A stretch of 64,000 nt of DNA from Dictyobacter kobayashii (GTDB taxonomy: Bacteria; Chloroflexota; Ktedonobacteria; Ktedonobacterales; Ktedonobacteraceae): the NCBI RefSeq assembly GCF_003967555.1, contig NZ_BIFS01000002.1:248001-312000 (forward strand). Direction: 5' to 3'. The position numbers and the translations under genes were made by a program. Below are positions 27,827-37,281 of this stretch, piece after piece. The notes under the pieces are model-generated. The model made no database searches. It was not told the DNA's origin and saw only the letters and a program-made list of their open reading frames with translations. Numbering within the stretch: the first letter of the stretch is position 1; every line of letters starts with the position of its first letter.

Positions 27827-28951
27827 ATGACAACACCTTCTTCACAAGCAGAAACCAAAGTACGCATGCTGCATACGCAGATACGCGATCTGGCATATCA
27901 ACGCGGGCCGGGAAGCAAGTTGCCAACAGTGCGCGAGCTCTGTCAGATGTTTCAGACCAGTCGCGTCTCGCTGTATGAAGCACTGGACGACCTGGAGGCT
28001 CAAAACATTCTGTATCGGGAACAGAGCCGTGGCATCTTCGTTTCACAGAAAATTTATCGCAAATCTATTTGTATCGTCCTTGATACCTCGCTGTTGTTAC
28101 GCACCAGCGCCTCCCCTTTCTGGGGGATGCTCTGGGGCCATTTCGCGGCCGTCACGCAACAGCGATCGCAGATCAAAGACGAATACTACACCATGCACCT
28201 TATTTCGCGTGTGCCAGGCAACGACACCCAATTGCCAGAAGAAATTGAGCGACTCATTCAAACGGAATGCATCCATGGAGTGCTGGCAGTTGGTTTTCCA
28301 GCTGCGTTCAATGAGCACATTATGAGCCGGGGCGTGCCCTGTGTCACCTTCGCGGAAGGCGGGAACTGGATGGTTGGCTTAAATATGATTGAGGTCCTCC
28401 GGCTAGGAGTTAAATGTTTAACCGAGCAAGGCTGTCAGCAGATTGGGTTGTGGAATACAACATTCTGGCAAGGTGATTCGAACGTAGCAGTACCATCCTA
28501 TGACGGACTGTTTGCCTCCTTCCTGCAGACCTATAGGCAGACCTTCCACCCGGATCTGATACAAAGCATCTACAAGCTCTCAGCCGCGCAATCGTCGCTC
28601 CCCTTCCAGACGTTTCAGGAACAGGGCTATCAGCTCGCGCTACAGGTCTTTACCAATCCAGCGCTCCCCAAGCCTGATGGCATTGTCAGCACCGATGATA
28701 TGATGACAGATGGGCTACTAGCGGCATTCCAGACCCTGGGCATACGTGTGGGTGAGGATGTCAAAATCGCCACGCATGCCAATAAAAGTTCCATGATGCT
28801 CTTCAAACACATGCGGGGCATGACTGTGATCGAGTTCGATCCCGAAGATATTGTGCACGCCATGTTCTCGATGCTTGACCAGCTGCTTGTCGGGCAAACC
28901 CCTTCACAACGTGTCATCGAAATTGCGCCCAGTCTCCTGAGTCGCTCGTAG
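27827..28951 (+). CDS. GntR-type winged-helix regulator with LacI-like sensor domain (copy 3)
   Basis: 374 residues. Winged helix at ~10-75 (LPTVRELCQMFQTSRVSLYEA, 'REQSRGIFVSQK'), then a LacI-like effector domain ('HGVLAVGFPAAFNEH', 'PDGIVSTDDMMTDGLLAAFQ', 'DVKIATHANKSSMMLF', 'GMTVIEFDPEDIVHAMFSML'). Divergent from the ABC/glycosidase operon, with two identical operators in between, which is the classic layout of a local sugar repressor with autoregulation. The ribosome site before ATG 27827 is weak (AAGAG). Closest relatives in the window are the copies at 438 and 11983. Confidence 0.9.
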   Translation: MTTPSSQAETKVRMLHTQIRDLAYQRGPGSKLPTVRELCQMFQTSRVSLYEALDDLEAQNILYREQSRGIFVSQKIYRKSICIVLDTSLLLRTSASPFWGMLWGHFAAVTQQRSQIKDEYYTMHLISRVPGNDTQLPEEIERLIQTECIHGVLAVGFPAAFNEHIMSRGVPCVTFAEGGNWMVGLNMIEVLRLGVKCLTEQGCQQIGLWNTTFWQGDSNVAVPSYDGLFASFLQTYRQTFHPDLIQSIYKLSAAQSSLPFQTFQEQGYQLALQVFTNPALPKPDGIVSTDDMMTDGLLAAFQTLGIRVGEDVKIATHANKSSMMLFKHMRGMTVIEFDPEDIVHAMFSMLDQLLVGQTPSQRVIEIAPSLLSRS

Positions 28952-28957
28952 GAGTTG

Positions 28958-28993
28958 GACCTGCCCCGGCGTAATCGCAAACCGGGACAGGTC
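28958..28993. terminator. Bidirectional terminator between regulator copy 3 and SDR gene
   Basis: A 12-bp stem (28958-28969 with 28982-28993, one mismatch, arm GACCTGCCCCGG) with a 12-base loop, placed between two convergent stop codons at 28951 and 29000. Confidence 0.65.
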
Positions 28994-28999
28994 TCACAC

Positions 29000-29749
29000 C
29001 TATTGGGCGAGTTGCCCTCCATCGAGCAGGAGCTCGGTCCCGTGCATAAATGCGGCGTCATCCGATGCCAGGAACGCGTAAGCTGCCGCGACATCCTCGG
29101 GCCGGCCAAGCCGTCCCAGAGGGATATTGTTGACGTAGGCCCCGATAAACTCTGGTGAGTCGATCGATTCGGCCAGTGGCGTCAAAATATAGCCCGGACA
29201 CAACGCATTAACACGAATACCAAGAGGACCCAGTTCCAATGCCATCGTCTTCATCAGCATGACCACCGCCCCTTTAGATGCATTGTAATGGGCATATTTC
29301 ACCTCGCCAGCCAGGCCATTTTTGGACGACATCAGAACAATGGCACCTCCATTGCCACGTGCGACCATACGCTTGGCCGCCTCACGTGCGATCAGAAACA
29401 TCCCGCGCAAATTGACCGCGATAATCTTATCCCAGTGCTCACTGGTAATCTCAAGAAACGGCTCTTCCCAGGCGATCCCTGCGTTATCGATCAAAATGTC
29501 AATCCCATTGAGCCTGCGCTCAGCCTCCTCGACGATCTGGTGCGCCTGCTCCTCAATACTGACATCGCCAACCATGCCAGAGATTTCGCCCAGGGATACA
29601 AATGCCTGGACTGTCTGCTCCACCTCGTCCTGCTCCAACCCGCAAATAAAGACTCGCGCTCCCTCTTCGAGAAAACGCCGGGCCGTTGCCTGCCCGATAC
29701 CACGGCTGCCACCAGTAATCAACACCCCTTTGCCTTGAAGACCACGCAT
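29000..29749 (-). CDS. Short-chain dehydrogenase/reductase (classical SDR)
   Basis: 249 residues from ATG 29749, which has AGGAGAGGAG upstream; the open frame extends to 29806 but without homology. Cofactor motif TGGSRGIG near the N-terminus, 'DNAG' in strand 4, catalytic Ser in 'LMSSKNG' and Y-x-x-x-K in 'HYNASKGA', ending 'GTELLLDGGQ', all as in FabG-like sugar or sugar-acid dehydrogenases. NAD(P)-dependent and cytosolic. It is the last gene of a minus-strand group with the aminotransferase and the family 4 glycosidase, so it may oxidise or reduce a uronate or keto-sugar intermediate (inference). Confidence 0.88.
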   Translation of the reverse strand: MRGLQGKGVLITGGSRGIGQATARRFLEEGARVFICGLEQDEVEQTVQAFVSLGEISGMVGDVSIEEQAHQIVEEAERRLNGIDILIDNAGIAWEEPFLEITSEHWDKIIAVNLRGMFLIAREAAKRMVARGNGGAIVLMSSKNGLAGEVKYAHYNASKGAVVMLMKTMALELGPLGIRVNALCPGYILTPLAESIDSPEFIGAYVNNIPLGRLGRPEDVAAAYAFLASDDAAFMHGTELLLDGGQLAQ

Positions 29750-29805
29750 ACGCTTACTCCTCTCCTTCACCTGTAGTATGTCACGATAAACATTCTCACG
29801 CTTCA

Positions 29806-31095
29806 CTATGAGAACGACGTCAGGACCGCATCGGCGGCGGCCAGCGATTCATCGATGTCTGCAGCTGTATGGGCCAGGCTGATATGATTGCGTTTGAGAT
29901 TGACGGGCAATTCATAGATACCGCGCTTGATCAACGCGCGTCGATAAGTCACAAAGGTCTCGGCATCGTTGCGCAGTAGATCCTCGTAGCTCTCGATCGG
30001 CGGCTCCATAAAGTACAGCAGAAAGACCGAGCCAAAGCCGGCAACGGTCGCGCGTAGACCATGGCGCTGGACCATGGCGGTCAACCCATCGCGCATCCGT
30101 GTTCCCAGATCAAACAGATGAGGGTAACTATCGGGCCGCTCCAAAATCTCGATGGTCGCCAGCGAGGCGGCCACGCTGGCGGGATGAGCGTTAAAGGTGC
30201 CCGCGAAAAAGACATCGCCACCCGGCCTGCAGTGATCGAGCAGGTCCGCCCGTCCGACAAGGGCCGCGAGCGGAAAACCATTAGCGATCGCTTTAGCCAT
30301 CGTGGTCAGGTCAGGCGTCACCCCGAGCGCTTTTTGGTAGCCCCCAAGTCCATGCCGAAAGCCGGTGACGACCTCATCGAAGATCAAAACGGCGTGATGC
30401 TGGCTCGTCAGGTCGCGCAGGCCCTGCACAAATTCCTGATGGGGAAGGACGGTACCAATGTTATGGGGAATGAGCTCGAGAATAATGGCCGCGATCTCTG
30501 ATCCCTGCTCCTGCATGACCTGCTCTACGGCAGCCAGATCATTGAAAGGCAGCACCAGTGTGTTCTCGATCGCCTGTGGCAGCATGCCGGCCGAGAGCGG
30601 ATCAGGCTGTCCGACTTTGTCCGCCGGGCTGATCACGTTCATTAAGACGGCATCGTGCCAGCCGTGATAGCAACCCTGAAACTTGATAATCTTCTGACGA
30701 CCCGTTACCGCCCGCGCCAGGCGCAGCGCCGCATAGGTCGCTTCAGACCCCGAATTACAAAAGAGCACCTTTTCAGCGGAGGGCATGTGCTCGCAGATCT
30801 TCTGAGCCAGTTGCGCCTCCAGTTCGCTCGACCCTACGCCAACAACGTCGATCGACGCCATAGCTTCTGCGGCGCGCTGCTGGACTTCAGGATGGCAGTG
30901 GCCCAGCAAGGGTGGCCCAAAGGCGGCATGGTAGTCGATATAGCGCCTGCCCTCGGCATCAAAAAGGTAGGCGCCTTGCGCTCGGGTAAAGACAAGGTTA
31001 GGCTCGACCAGGCGGTTGGCGCTGCTCACCCCACCCGGAATGTAGCGCTGAGCCTGCTCGATGATCTGCTGGGAGCGTGATGCTGTCGTTGCCAT
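29806..31095 (-). CDS. Class III aminotransferase, glutamate-1-semialdehyde aminomutase-like
   Basis: 429 residues from ATG 31095 (AAAGGAAT upstream; the open frame to 31299 has no homology). PLP enzyme of fold type I: 'FCNSGSEATYAALRLARA', 'YHGWHD', 'LIFDEVVTGFRHGLGG', and Lys in 'TTMAKAIANGFPLAALVG' as Schiff-base residue. The sequence resembles GSA aminomutase, but the position in a carbohydrate catabolic cluster argues for amination or deamination of a sugar-derived keto or aldehyde acid rather than haem synthesis. Separated from the SDR by ~55 bases and from the GH4 gene by 29 bases. Confidence 0.85.
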   Translation of the reverse strand: MATTASRSQQIIEQAQRYIPGGVSSANRLVEPNLVFTRAQGAYLFDAEGRRYIDYHAAFGPPLLGHCHPEVQQRAAEAMASIDVVGVGSSELEAQLAQKICEHMPSAEKVLFCNSGSEATYAALRLARAVTGRQKIIKFQGCYHGWHDAVLMNVISPADKVGQPDPLSAGMLPQAIENTLVLPFNDLAAVEQVMQEQGSEIAAIILELIPHNIGTVLPHQEFVQGLRDLTSQHHAVLIFDEVVTGFRHGLGGYQKALGVTPDLTTMAKAIANGFPLAALVGRADLLDHCRPGGDVFFAGTFNAHPASVAASLATIEILERPDSYPHLFDLGTRMRDGLTAMVQRHGLRATVAGFGSVFLLYFMEPPIESYEDLLRNDAETFVTYRRALIKRGIYELPVNLKRNHISLAHTAADIDESLAAADAVLTSFS

Positions 31096-31124
31096 GAAAG
31101 ATTCCTTTCGTATACTGGCTAGTC

Positions 31125-32472
31125 CTACTGATAATACTCGCGTAACGCCGTGTGCTGAGGAAGATTCAGCATCTCCTCCAGCAATGCCCTCGCCTGCTTT
31201 TCCGAGGTGGTCCAGGGGTCCATGAGAATCACATCGAGCAGCGCCTGTCTGCTGCGGCTGCTGTAGGCTGCCAGTTCCAGATTCCAGGGAGCGACACAAT
31301 CGCGCAACGCATAGTTGAGCGGGCCAGCGGGCAACGCGTGGGTCTGGATAGCATCGATGCCACGCTTGCTCACGTGCGCAGGCACCTCCACGGCGAAGTC
31401 ACGCGGAATACCGGGCACGTATTCACCCGTGTTCTGCACATTGACGATCAGGACGCGTGGAATGTCACAGGCCAGCGACTCGATCAAGGGGATAATGCTT
31501 TCATGCGAGTGCTCCGCCGGATAATGCTCGGTGACGCGCGTGCTGGTATCCTCGCTGATACGCTTCATCTCGGCGACGCCACTTTCGGTGGCCTGGAAGT
31601 AGCCGCGCCACCAACCCTCGGGATCCTCCTGCCAGCGCCGCTGCGTCTGCTCATCGGTGTGATACCACCAGCCCCACGAACCACCACCCTCGCTCCCGGT
31701 ATCACCAATCGGCAACACGCCAAAACGGCGGTACAGATCGATCTGCTTGGGGCGCAGACTCCCATGCGTCTGTGCCTCGGCCCAGTAGCGCTCGGACTCG
31801 GTTTCAATCCAGCGATCCAGCAGTGGGTAGAGCGGCTCGCCCTGGTAATACGCATTGGTCAACCAGACAAAGTGGTTGACGCCTGGGATCTCAAAGGTCA
31901 GTTGCTCACGGTCCTGCAGGCCTAAAATCTTCGCGATGCTATAAATCTCGCCGAATCCGTGACATAGTCCAACGATTTTGGCCTGGGGATACGTGCGCGC
32001 CAGATGGGTAATCCCCCCATCACCGGGTTGGCTGACTGCACGTACCAGGCATCGGGACACACGGCCAGAATATCCTCCATCAAGGAATCGAAGAGCTGCA
32101 GTTGATAGAAATTGTTCCAGAACGGCTCATCGTGCATGATATGCAGGCTCCCACCGAAGCGATAGCCATGCTTTCTGGCAATATCCCAGCCAGCTCGCAA
32201 CCCTTCGTGCCCTCCGACCAGCGCGGTATTGATGACAAAATCGGCCCCTGGAGCGCCTCCAGTCGATCGGTCGTTTTTTCCAGGTGGAGTGTCGCGCCAA
32301 CCTCCGTCGCGAAACGCGAGCAGAGGTGATAGGCCGCGTCCAGGCGCTCCTGGCTAATATCCATAAAACAGACGGTGCTCCCCTTCAGGTTGGGTGTAAG
32401 GCAGAGGTCACGGATAATGCTGAGGGAGAACACAGCACTGCCCGCGCCAATAATGCTGATTTTGGTCGTCAT
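31125..32472 (-). pseudogene. Family 4 glycosidase, alpha-glucuronidase-like, with two frameshifts
   Basis: Three frames together encode one ~448-residue NAD-dependent GH4 enzyme. ATG 32472 begins MTTKISIIGAGSAVFSLS (nucleotide-binding GxGS). The frame breaks at the minus-strand GGGG run 32248-32245 ('LEALQG', continuing 'ADFVINTALVGGHEG') and again at the G6 run 32018-32013 ('SANPVMGG', continuing 'ITHLARTYPQ'). Each break is repaired by one extra G. The downstream part has 'LCHGFGEIY'; within GH4 the Cys-His-Gly variant is associated with alpha-glucuronidases, whereas CHS, CHE and CN-x-P mark other activities. Cofactor NAD and a divalent metal at that Cys-His are known for the family. Intracellular. 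It fits the uronate-like cluster around it. Either a true pseudogene or two homopolymer errors. Confidence 0.78.
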
Positions 32473-32502
32473 ACCCTGTATCCTATCGCTAAGCAATACG
32501 CA

Positions 32503-33228
32503 TTATTTTTGAGAGAGATCCGAGCCTTTTTCTGCCAGCATCTGTGCTTCATCGACGGTAAAAAAAGGAGCCAGTCGTTCGCGCACAGATTGTGAGTGAT
32601 AGACGACCAGCCGCGCAGCCGTCTCGGGATCGCGTTGCACGATCGCCGTAAAAATGCGTTCGTGTTCCTGATTGGATTGGCTCAACTGTGAGACATCGAG
32701 CACCTGTGCGCAGCTGAGCAGATACAGATCGGTGCGCTCTTCATTGCTAACGACAAACCGCGTCAGCGGAGTATTGGCAGCGGCGCTACCGACGGCGCGA
32801 TGGAAATCGCGTCCGGAACGGAGCATGCCAGCAATATCCTGCTGCTGCTCAGACTGCTTGCCAAGGGTAATGGCATCTTCCATATCGCGCATCTGGGCAT
32901 CAGTGGCGCGCAGCGCGGCGCGGCGTACCAGATAGGGCTCGATCACCTCGTTGGCGGTAAAGAGATCTACAAACTCCTCACGCGTGAGACGACAGACATA
33001 GAAACCGCGTCCACTACGAGGAGCAATCAAGCCCTCATGATGCAAAATAGCCAGCGCTTCACGCACAGGTGTCCGGCTCACCTGCAACCTGATCGCAATA
33101 TCTTCTTCAACCAATGGTTGATCGTATTTCAGTTGCCCGGAAAGAATCGCCTCTTTGATCGCATGAAAAGCGGCTTCGCGATACCCCGGCGCCTTCGGCA
33201 CACTCAACGGCCCTAATGGATCGTACAT
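32503..33228 (-). CDS. GntR family transcriptional regulator, FadR/FCD subfamily
   Basis: 241 residues. N-terminal winged helix ('QPLVEEDIAIRLQVSRTPVREALAIL', 'RSGRGFYV') and an all-helical FCD effector domain with the metal-ligand type histidines ('GRDFHRAVG', 'QEHERIFTAI', 'VYHSQSV'). FCD regulators commonly sense uronates and other organic acids. It lies between the GH4/aminotransferase/SDR genes and the divergent FAD oxidoreductase and ABC genes, with palindromic sites in the intergenic region, so it probably represses both sides. Confidence 0.9.
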   Translation of the reverse strand: MYDPLGPLSVPKAPGYREAAFHAIKEAILSGQLKYDQPLVEEDIAIRLQVSRTPVREALAILHHEGLIAPRSGRGFYVCRLTREEFVDLFTANEVIEPYLVRRAALRATDAQMRDMEDAITLGKQSEQQQDIAGMLRSGRDFHRAVGSAAANTPLTRFVVSNEERTDLYLLSCAQVLDVSQLSQSNQEHERIFTAIVQRDPETAARLVVYHSQSVRERLAPFFTVDEAQMLAEKGSDLSQK

Positions 33229-33275
33229 AGTTCACCCCTGTTCCCAATAATCACTCCCAAAGAGGAGGAGACAAT

Positions 33276-33462
33276 TTCTGTATACAAACATACGATAAAA
33301 TTGGACTGCTTGTCAACCAGAATTGATGGGCAGATGTTTTTGAACTCGAACAAACACGCTTGACAGAGAGGAGTTCTTCAGTTTACTATTGCCAGTAGCA
33401 ATCCTTTCTCGGGTCTTTACTCGATGATATCGTTGTTTTTTATCGTCTTTTTTGTATACAAA
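33276..33462. promoter_or_regulatory. Candidate FCD-GntR operators in the divergent region
   Basis: Two palindromes with the TTGTATACAA-like core typical of FadR/FCD regulators: TGTATACA at 33279-33286 (with flanking C and AA) and TTTGTATACAAA, perfect over 12 bp, at 33451-33462. A weaker CTGAATACAT lies near 33503. They fill the otherwise gene-free stretch 33229-33580 between the regulator and the FAD oxidoreductase gene. Confidence 0.65.
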
Positions 33463-33580
33463 GTATTCACTCAATGCAAGGTAAGCTATTTATTTGCATT
33501 TTCTGAATACATAGTGGCCAGCTCTATAGCTGTGTCATGTGTGGACACAACCACAGGCACGGAGAGCAAGGACGGCAAGC

Positions 33581-34855
33581 ATGGAATATGAAACAGCGGA
33601 TATCGCCATTATCGGTGGTGGTATCATCGGTATGAGCTGTGCATACGAACTGGCCCGACAAGGGGCAAAGCGAATCGTCGTCTTTGATAAGCAGCAACCC
33701 GCCAGCGGTACGACCGGAGGGTCCGCAGGTGTTGTCTGTTTGCATGACATGGGTGAGCTCTACGCGGCCCTGACGCTGGTAGGGTATCATCGTTATCAAC
33801 AATTGCGCCGAGATCACCATTTTACCTTCAACGCATGGGGTTCGCTCAACGTGATCTATGAACCTGGCGTCTTTCCCCCTCCCCCGGATGCCTACCATCA
33901 ACGCTTCGGCGGGGGAGCGGACAGTATCTACCATCAGGAGTATCTGGAACCTGACGCATTACTGCGCCGCTTTCCGTGGATCAAGCCCCATGGCGTCAAA
34001 GGCGGCGTATTCTATCCTAATCAAGGCTTCATCGATCCATATGAGCTGGTAGCGCTGTACGAACGGTTGGCCGTGGAAACAGGGCAGGTAGAGATCAAGC
34101 GGAACACACCCGTTCTCCAGATACGGACCCATGGGGACAGCATCGCATCGCTGGTCACCCGGCGTGGTCTCTGGCACGTCGGCACGGTGCTCAATGCCGC
34201 TGGCCCCTGGGGCGCCCGGGTCGCTGAACTGGCTGGCTCCGAACTTGCCCTCACGCCGCAACGCATCCAGGTCTGCGTCGCGACCGCATTTGATGATGGG
34301 GTGCACAATGCACCACTGACAAGTGTACCGGAATCCGTACAGGGAGAGGGAGTCTGGTGCAGAGGAGAACTTGGGGGAACGCTCCTCTTCGGTCAACATC
34401 ACCACACGACCAGATCAGGCTATACGGTTGATCCGGATTATGTCCATCGCATCAATGACGCTGCATACCCTCCGGCGGTTGAGCAGGTGTATCGTCGCTA
34501 CTGGCATCTGCCGAACAGTCAGTTCCTCAACGGCTGGTGCTGTGTCTATGGCACCACTGAGGACGGCTTCCCAATCGTTTCCCGTGATAGCCGTCTGAGC
34601 AATTTCTATCATGCGGTTGGCTTAAATGGTCATGGTATCACCTTACATGCTGGCATTGCCCGTGCCGTCAGCACCTTGTTACTCCACAATACAACCTCGC
34701 TCGATCTCAGTGATGTTCTCGGTGAGCCGGCCTCGCTGGACTTCTCCGTACTGGATGCCAGACGTTTCACCAGCGGCAACCTGCTTACCTTCGAACTTCA
34801 TGGGAGAGAGAGTAGTGCTTCTCACATCGTCAGTGAACAATACACAAAGGAGTAA
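33581..34855 (+). CDS. FAD-dependent oxidoreductase, D-amino acid oxidase (DAO) superfamily
   Basis: 424 residues from ATG 33581 (AAGGA upstream; a GTG/ATG-type extension to 33539 is possible). Dinucleotide-binding 'ADIAIIGGGIIGMSCAYELA' at the N-terminus, FAD loop 'PASGTTGGSAGVV', and a C-terminal 'YHAVGLNGHGITLHAGIARAVSTLL', the usual DAO end pattern. It probably oxidises an amine or hydroxy acid with FAD. First gene of a plus-strand operon with a sugar importer and an IlvD-type dehydratase, so a role in degrading an amino- or keto-sugar acid is inferred. Note the GSA-like aminotransferase on the other side of the FCD regulator. Confidence 0.85.
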   Translation: MEYETADIAIIGGGIIGMSCAYELARQGAKRIVVFDKQQPASGTTGGSAGVVCLHDMGELYAALTLVGYHRYQQLRRDHHFTFNAWGSLNVIYEPGVFPPPPDAYHQRFGGGADSIYHQEYLEPDALLRRFPWIKPHGVKGGVFYPNQGFIDPYELVALYERLAVETGQVEIKRNTPVLQIRTHGDSIASLVTRRGLWHVGTVLNAAGPWGARVAELAGSELALTPQRIQVCVATAFDDGVHNAPLTSVPESVQGEGVWCRGELGGTLLFGQHHHTTRSGYTVDPDYVHRINDAAYPPAVEQVYRRYWHLPNSQFLNGWCCVYGTTEDGFPIVSRDSRLSNFYHAVGLNGHGITLHAGIARAVSTLLLHNTTSLDLSDVLGEPASLDFSVLDARRFTSGNLLTFELHGRESSASHIVSEQYTKE

Positions 34856-34860
34856 AATGG

Positions 34861-36213
34861 ATGTCTCCCACCCATCTATCACGCCGTGCGTTTCTCCGTC
34901 TCAGTGGCGTCGCGCTTGGCGGAACAAGCCTGCTATCTGCCTGCACCACAGGCACGCCGATTACGCAGGCCGCACCTTCTGCCGAGAAACATATCAGGTT
35001 CTGGAACACCGCCTATGCGACAACCGATCCACTCGACAAAACAAAAGCGAGGGACCAGTACTATATCTACAAAGCGATTCAGCGCTTTGAGGCCCAGAAT
35101 CCCGGCGTGAAAGTCGATATGCAGGTGATGCCCGGCTCTACGGATATGTTTACCGCCTATCGAGTCGCAAGTATCGCCAGAACGGGGCCGGACGTCATGA
35201 CACTGTGGAGCGGGAGTTACCTGATGCAGTTCAAACACTATCTGGAACCGCTCAATCACTATTTCACGCCGGAAGAAAGCGGGCGCATCCGCGGCTGGAA
35301 CGCGGTGACGGAGGGCTTCACCGCAGGCCAGGGCACCATCTATGGGGTTCCCTGCAGTACAGATAGCATTAGCGCCATCTATTACAGCAAGAAAGCACTG
35401 GCCAAAGCTGGCATCAAGACTGACGCGGATTGGCCACACAGCTTTGACGATTTCTTACGCATGCTCAAGCAGGTGCAGTCCACCGGCATCACACCGCTGG
35501 CGCTCTTTGACAATGGCTATAGCTTATTTAGCCTGGATTATTGGATCGCTCAGGTCGTCAATGGAGACGCTGGCATCGCGGACCTTATTGCGGGCAAGCG
35601 CAAGTTCGCCTCCCCAGAACTGCTTGAAGTGGTCCAGAAGTGGCAGCAACTGGCACAATACACCATCGCAGGCGCGCCAACGATGGGAACCGGGGAAGCC
35701 CAACAGCTTCTCTATCAGGGTCATGCCGCCATGATGATCAATGGTCCCTGGTCTATCGATGACATGAGCCAGGTTATGGGGAACGATCTCGGGGTACATA
35801 AACTCCCAGATTACAGCAACCAGGTCTCAATCAAGAATACCGGCATCGGTGGCTCGGGCAATGGCCTCATCGTTTCGCAGTATTCTCAACATAAGGAAGA
35901 GGCTGTACGCTTTGTCAAGTTTTTAATGAGCCAGCCAGAACAGACCACCCAGGCAGAGACCAGTTCGAGCCTGAGCAACGTGGTCGATGTCGATATGGGT
36001 CAGATCACGAAAAACCCCATCAAGCGACAGTTACAACAATGGGCTCTCGAACCCGATATCATCTTCTGGCCTGACAATATCTACCCGAGTGAGTTGACCA
36101 CCGAACTGACCGCGCAGGCACAGCTTGCCTGGACCGGGAAGAGTAGCGCGCAACAATTCTTGCAGCAACTCGACGCCAAACGCGATCAACTGCTGGCAGA
36201 AACGAATGCCTAA
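34861..36213 (+). CDS. Extracellular solute-binding lipoprotein, family 1 (Tat-type signal)
   Basis: 450 residues. Twin arginine motif SRRAFLRL (Arg8-Arg9), hydrophobic segment and lipobox LSAC with Cys28. The mature protein has the typical 'FEAQNPGVKVDMQVMPG' and 'GHAAMMINGPWSIDDM' of sugar-binding proteins. AAGGAG precedes ATG 34861, five bases after the FAD oxidoreductase stop. Substrate unknown; the genes around it suggest a uronate-containing oligosaccharide. Confidence 0.92.
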   Translation: MSPTHLSRRAFLRLSGVALGGTSLLSACTTGTPITQAAPSAEKHIRFWNTAYATTDPLDKTKARDQYYIYKAIQRFEAQNPGVKVDMQVMPGSTDMFTAYRVASIARTGPDVMTLWSGSYLMQFKHYLEPLNHYFTPEESGRIRGWNAVTEGFTAGQGTIYGVPCSTDSISAIYYSKKALAKAGIKTDADWPHSFDDFLRMLKQVQSTGITPLALFDNGYSLFSLDYWIAQVVNGDAGIADLIAGKRKFASPELLEVVQKWQQLAQYTIAGAPTMGTGEAQQLLYQGHAAMMINGPWSIDDMSQVMGNDLGVHKLPDYSNQVSIKNTGIGGSGNGLIVSQYSQHKEEAVRFVKFLMSQPEQTTQAETSSSLSNVVDVDMGQITKNPIKRQLQQWALEPDIIFWPDNIYPSELTTELTAQAQLAWTGKSSAQQFLQQLDAKRDQLLAETNA

Positions 36214-36292
36214 ATACATCATTGCATCTGCTTGTATCGACAGCATGCTGTCCACAAATACCAAAGAGATTCCTGATCAACCATAGGAAAGG

Positions 36293-37254
36293 ATGGATGT
36301 CATGGCCAACAAGAAACAGGTTGCGCTCATCGATTTGCACGCGCCCATCGCCCCCGCCAAACCTGTGACATCTGTGCGCGGAAAAACGCTTCGCCAAAAA
36401 GAAGGGTTCACGGCATATCTGTCACTACTGCCCGCCTTCCTCCTGATTGCGCTCTTTATGTGGTATCCGCTAATCCTCGCCATCTATCACAGCTTCACCG
36501 CCTGGGATGGCGACAGTTCACGCTGGATCGGTCTGACGAATTATGCAAGCATCCTGACGTCAGGGCAACTCCTGCTGCTGCTGCGCAACAATTTCATCTT
36601 TCTGCTTTCCATTCCAGGCATTCTCCTGATCTCACTGGTGGTTTCGGTGCTGCTCTTTGAACAGACCCCTGGCTGGAAATTCTTTCGCTCCGTCTATTAT
36701 CTGCCCACCATTCTATCGGCGGTCGTCGTTGGCCTGCTGATGAAAACCCTCTTCGACTCACAGGGTGCCATCAATCAGGTACTGAACGGGATCGGACTGA
36801 GCACCCTTGCCCAACCCTGGATCGGGAGCGCGCCGACCGCCTTTCTGGTCCTCATCCTGGCGTTCTACTGGCAAACGTTGGGGCAAGGAGTACTGATCTT
36901 TCTCGCTGGACTCTCATCGATTTCGGCCGATCTGATTGAGGCGGCACGCATCGACGGGGCGAACTGGTGGCAACGCCTGTTCCGCATCATCATCCCGTCT
37001 CTGGCCCCGCCATCTCCTACTTTGTGATTACCAACATCATTTTCGTCTTTATTGGCTTGTTCGCCCTTGTTTACTCGATCACACGCGGCGGACCCGGATA
37101 TGAGACGACGCCCATCGACTACATGATCTACATCAAGGCATTTGCGCAGGGATCGTTGGGCTATGCCAGCGCGCTGGCTGTCATCTTGCTGATCCTCGTC
37201 CTGATCATTTCCTGGATGCAGATTACCCTGTTTGATCGAGTCGGTGCCGAGTAA
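36293..37254 (+). pseudogene. Sugar ABC transporter permease, MalF type, split by one frameshift
   Basis: The first frame (36293-37027) covers five helices and the EAA loop 'AARIDGANWWQRLFRIIIP'. The second frame carries the last membrane part ('AISYFVITNIIFVFIGL' ... 'WMQITLFDRVGAE') to 37254. They join if the CCCC run at 37005-37008 had five C, giving S-L-A-P-A-I-S-Y. The joined protein (~320 residues) has normal family length. The start may be ATG 36293 or ATG 36302; the second has AAAGG at better spacing. Both parts are well conserved, which favours a sequencing error or a very recent mutation. Confidence 0.82.
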
Positions 37255-37281
37255 GCCAGCTTCTCAGAAAAGGAGGACCGT

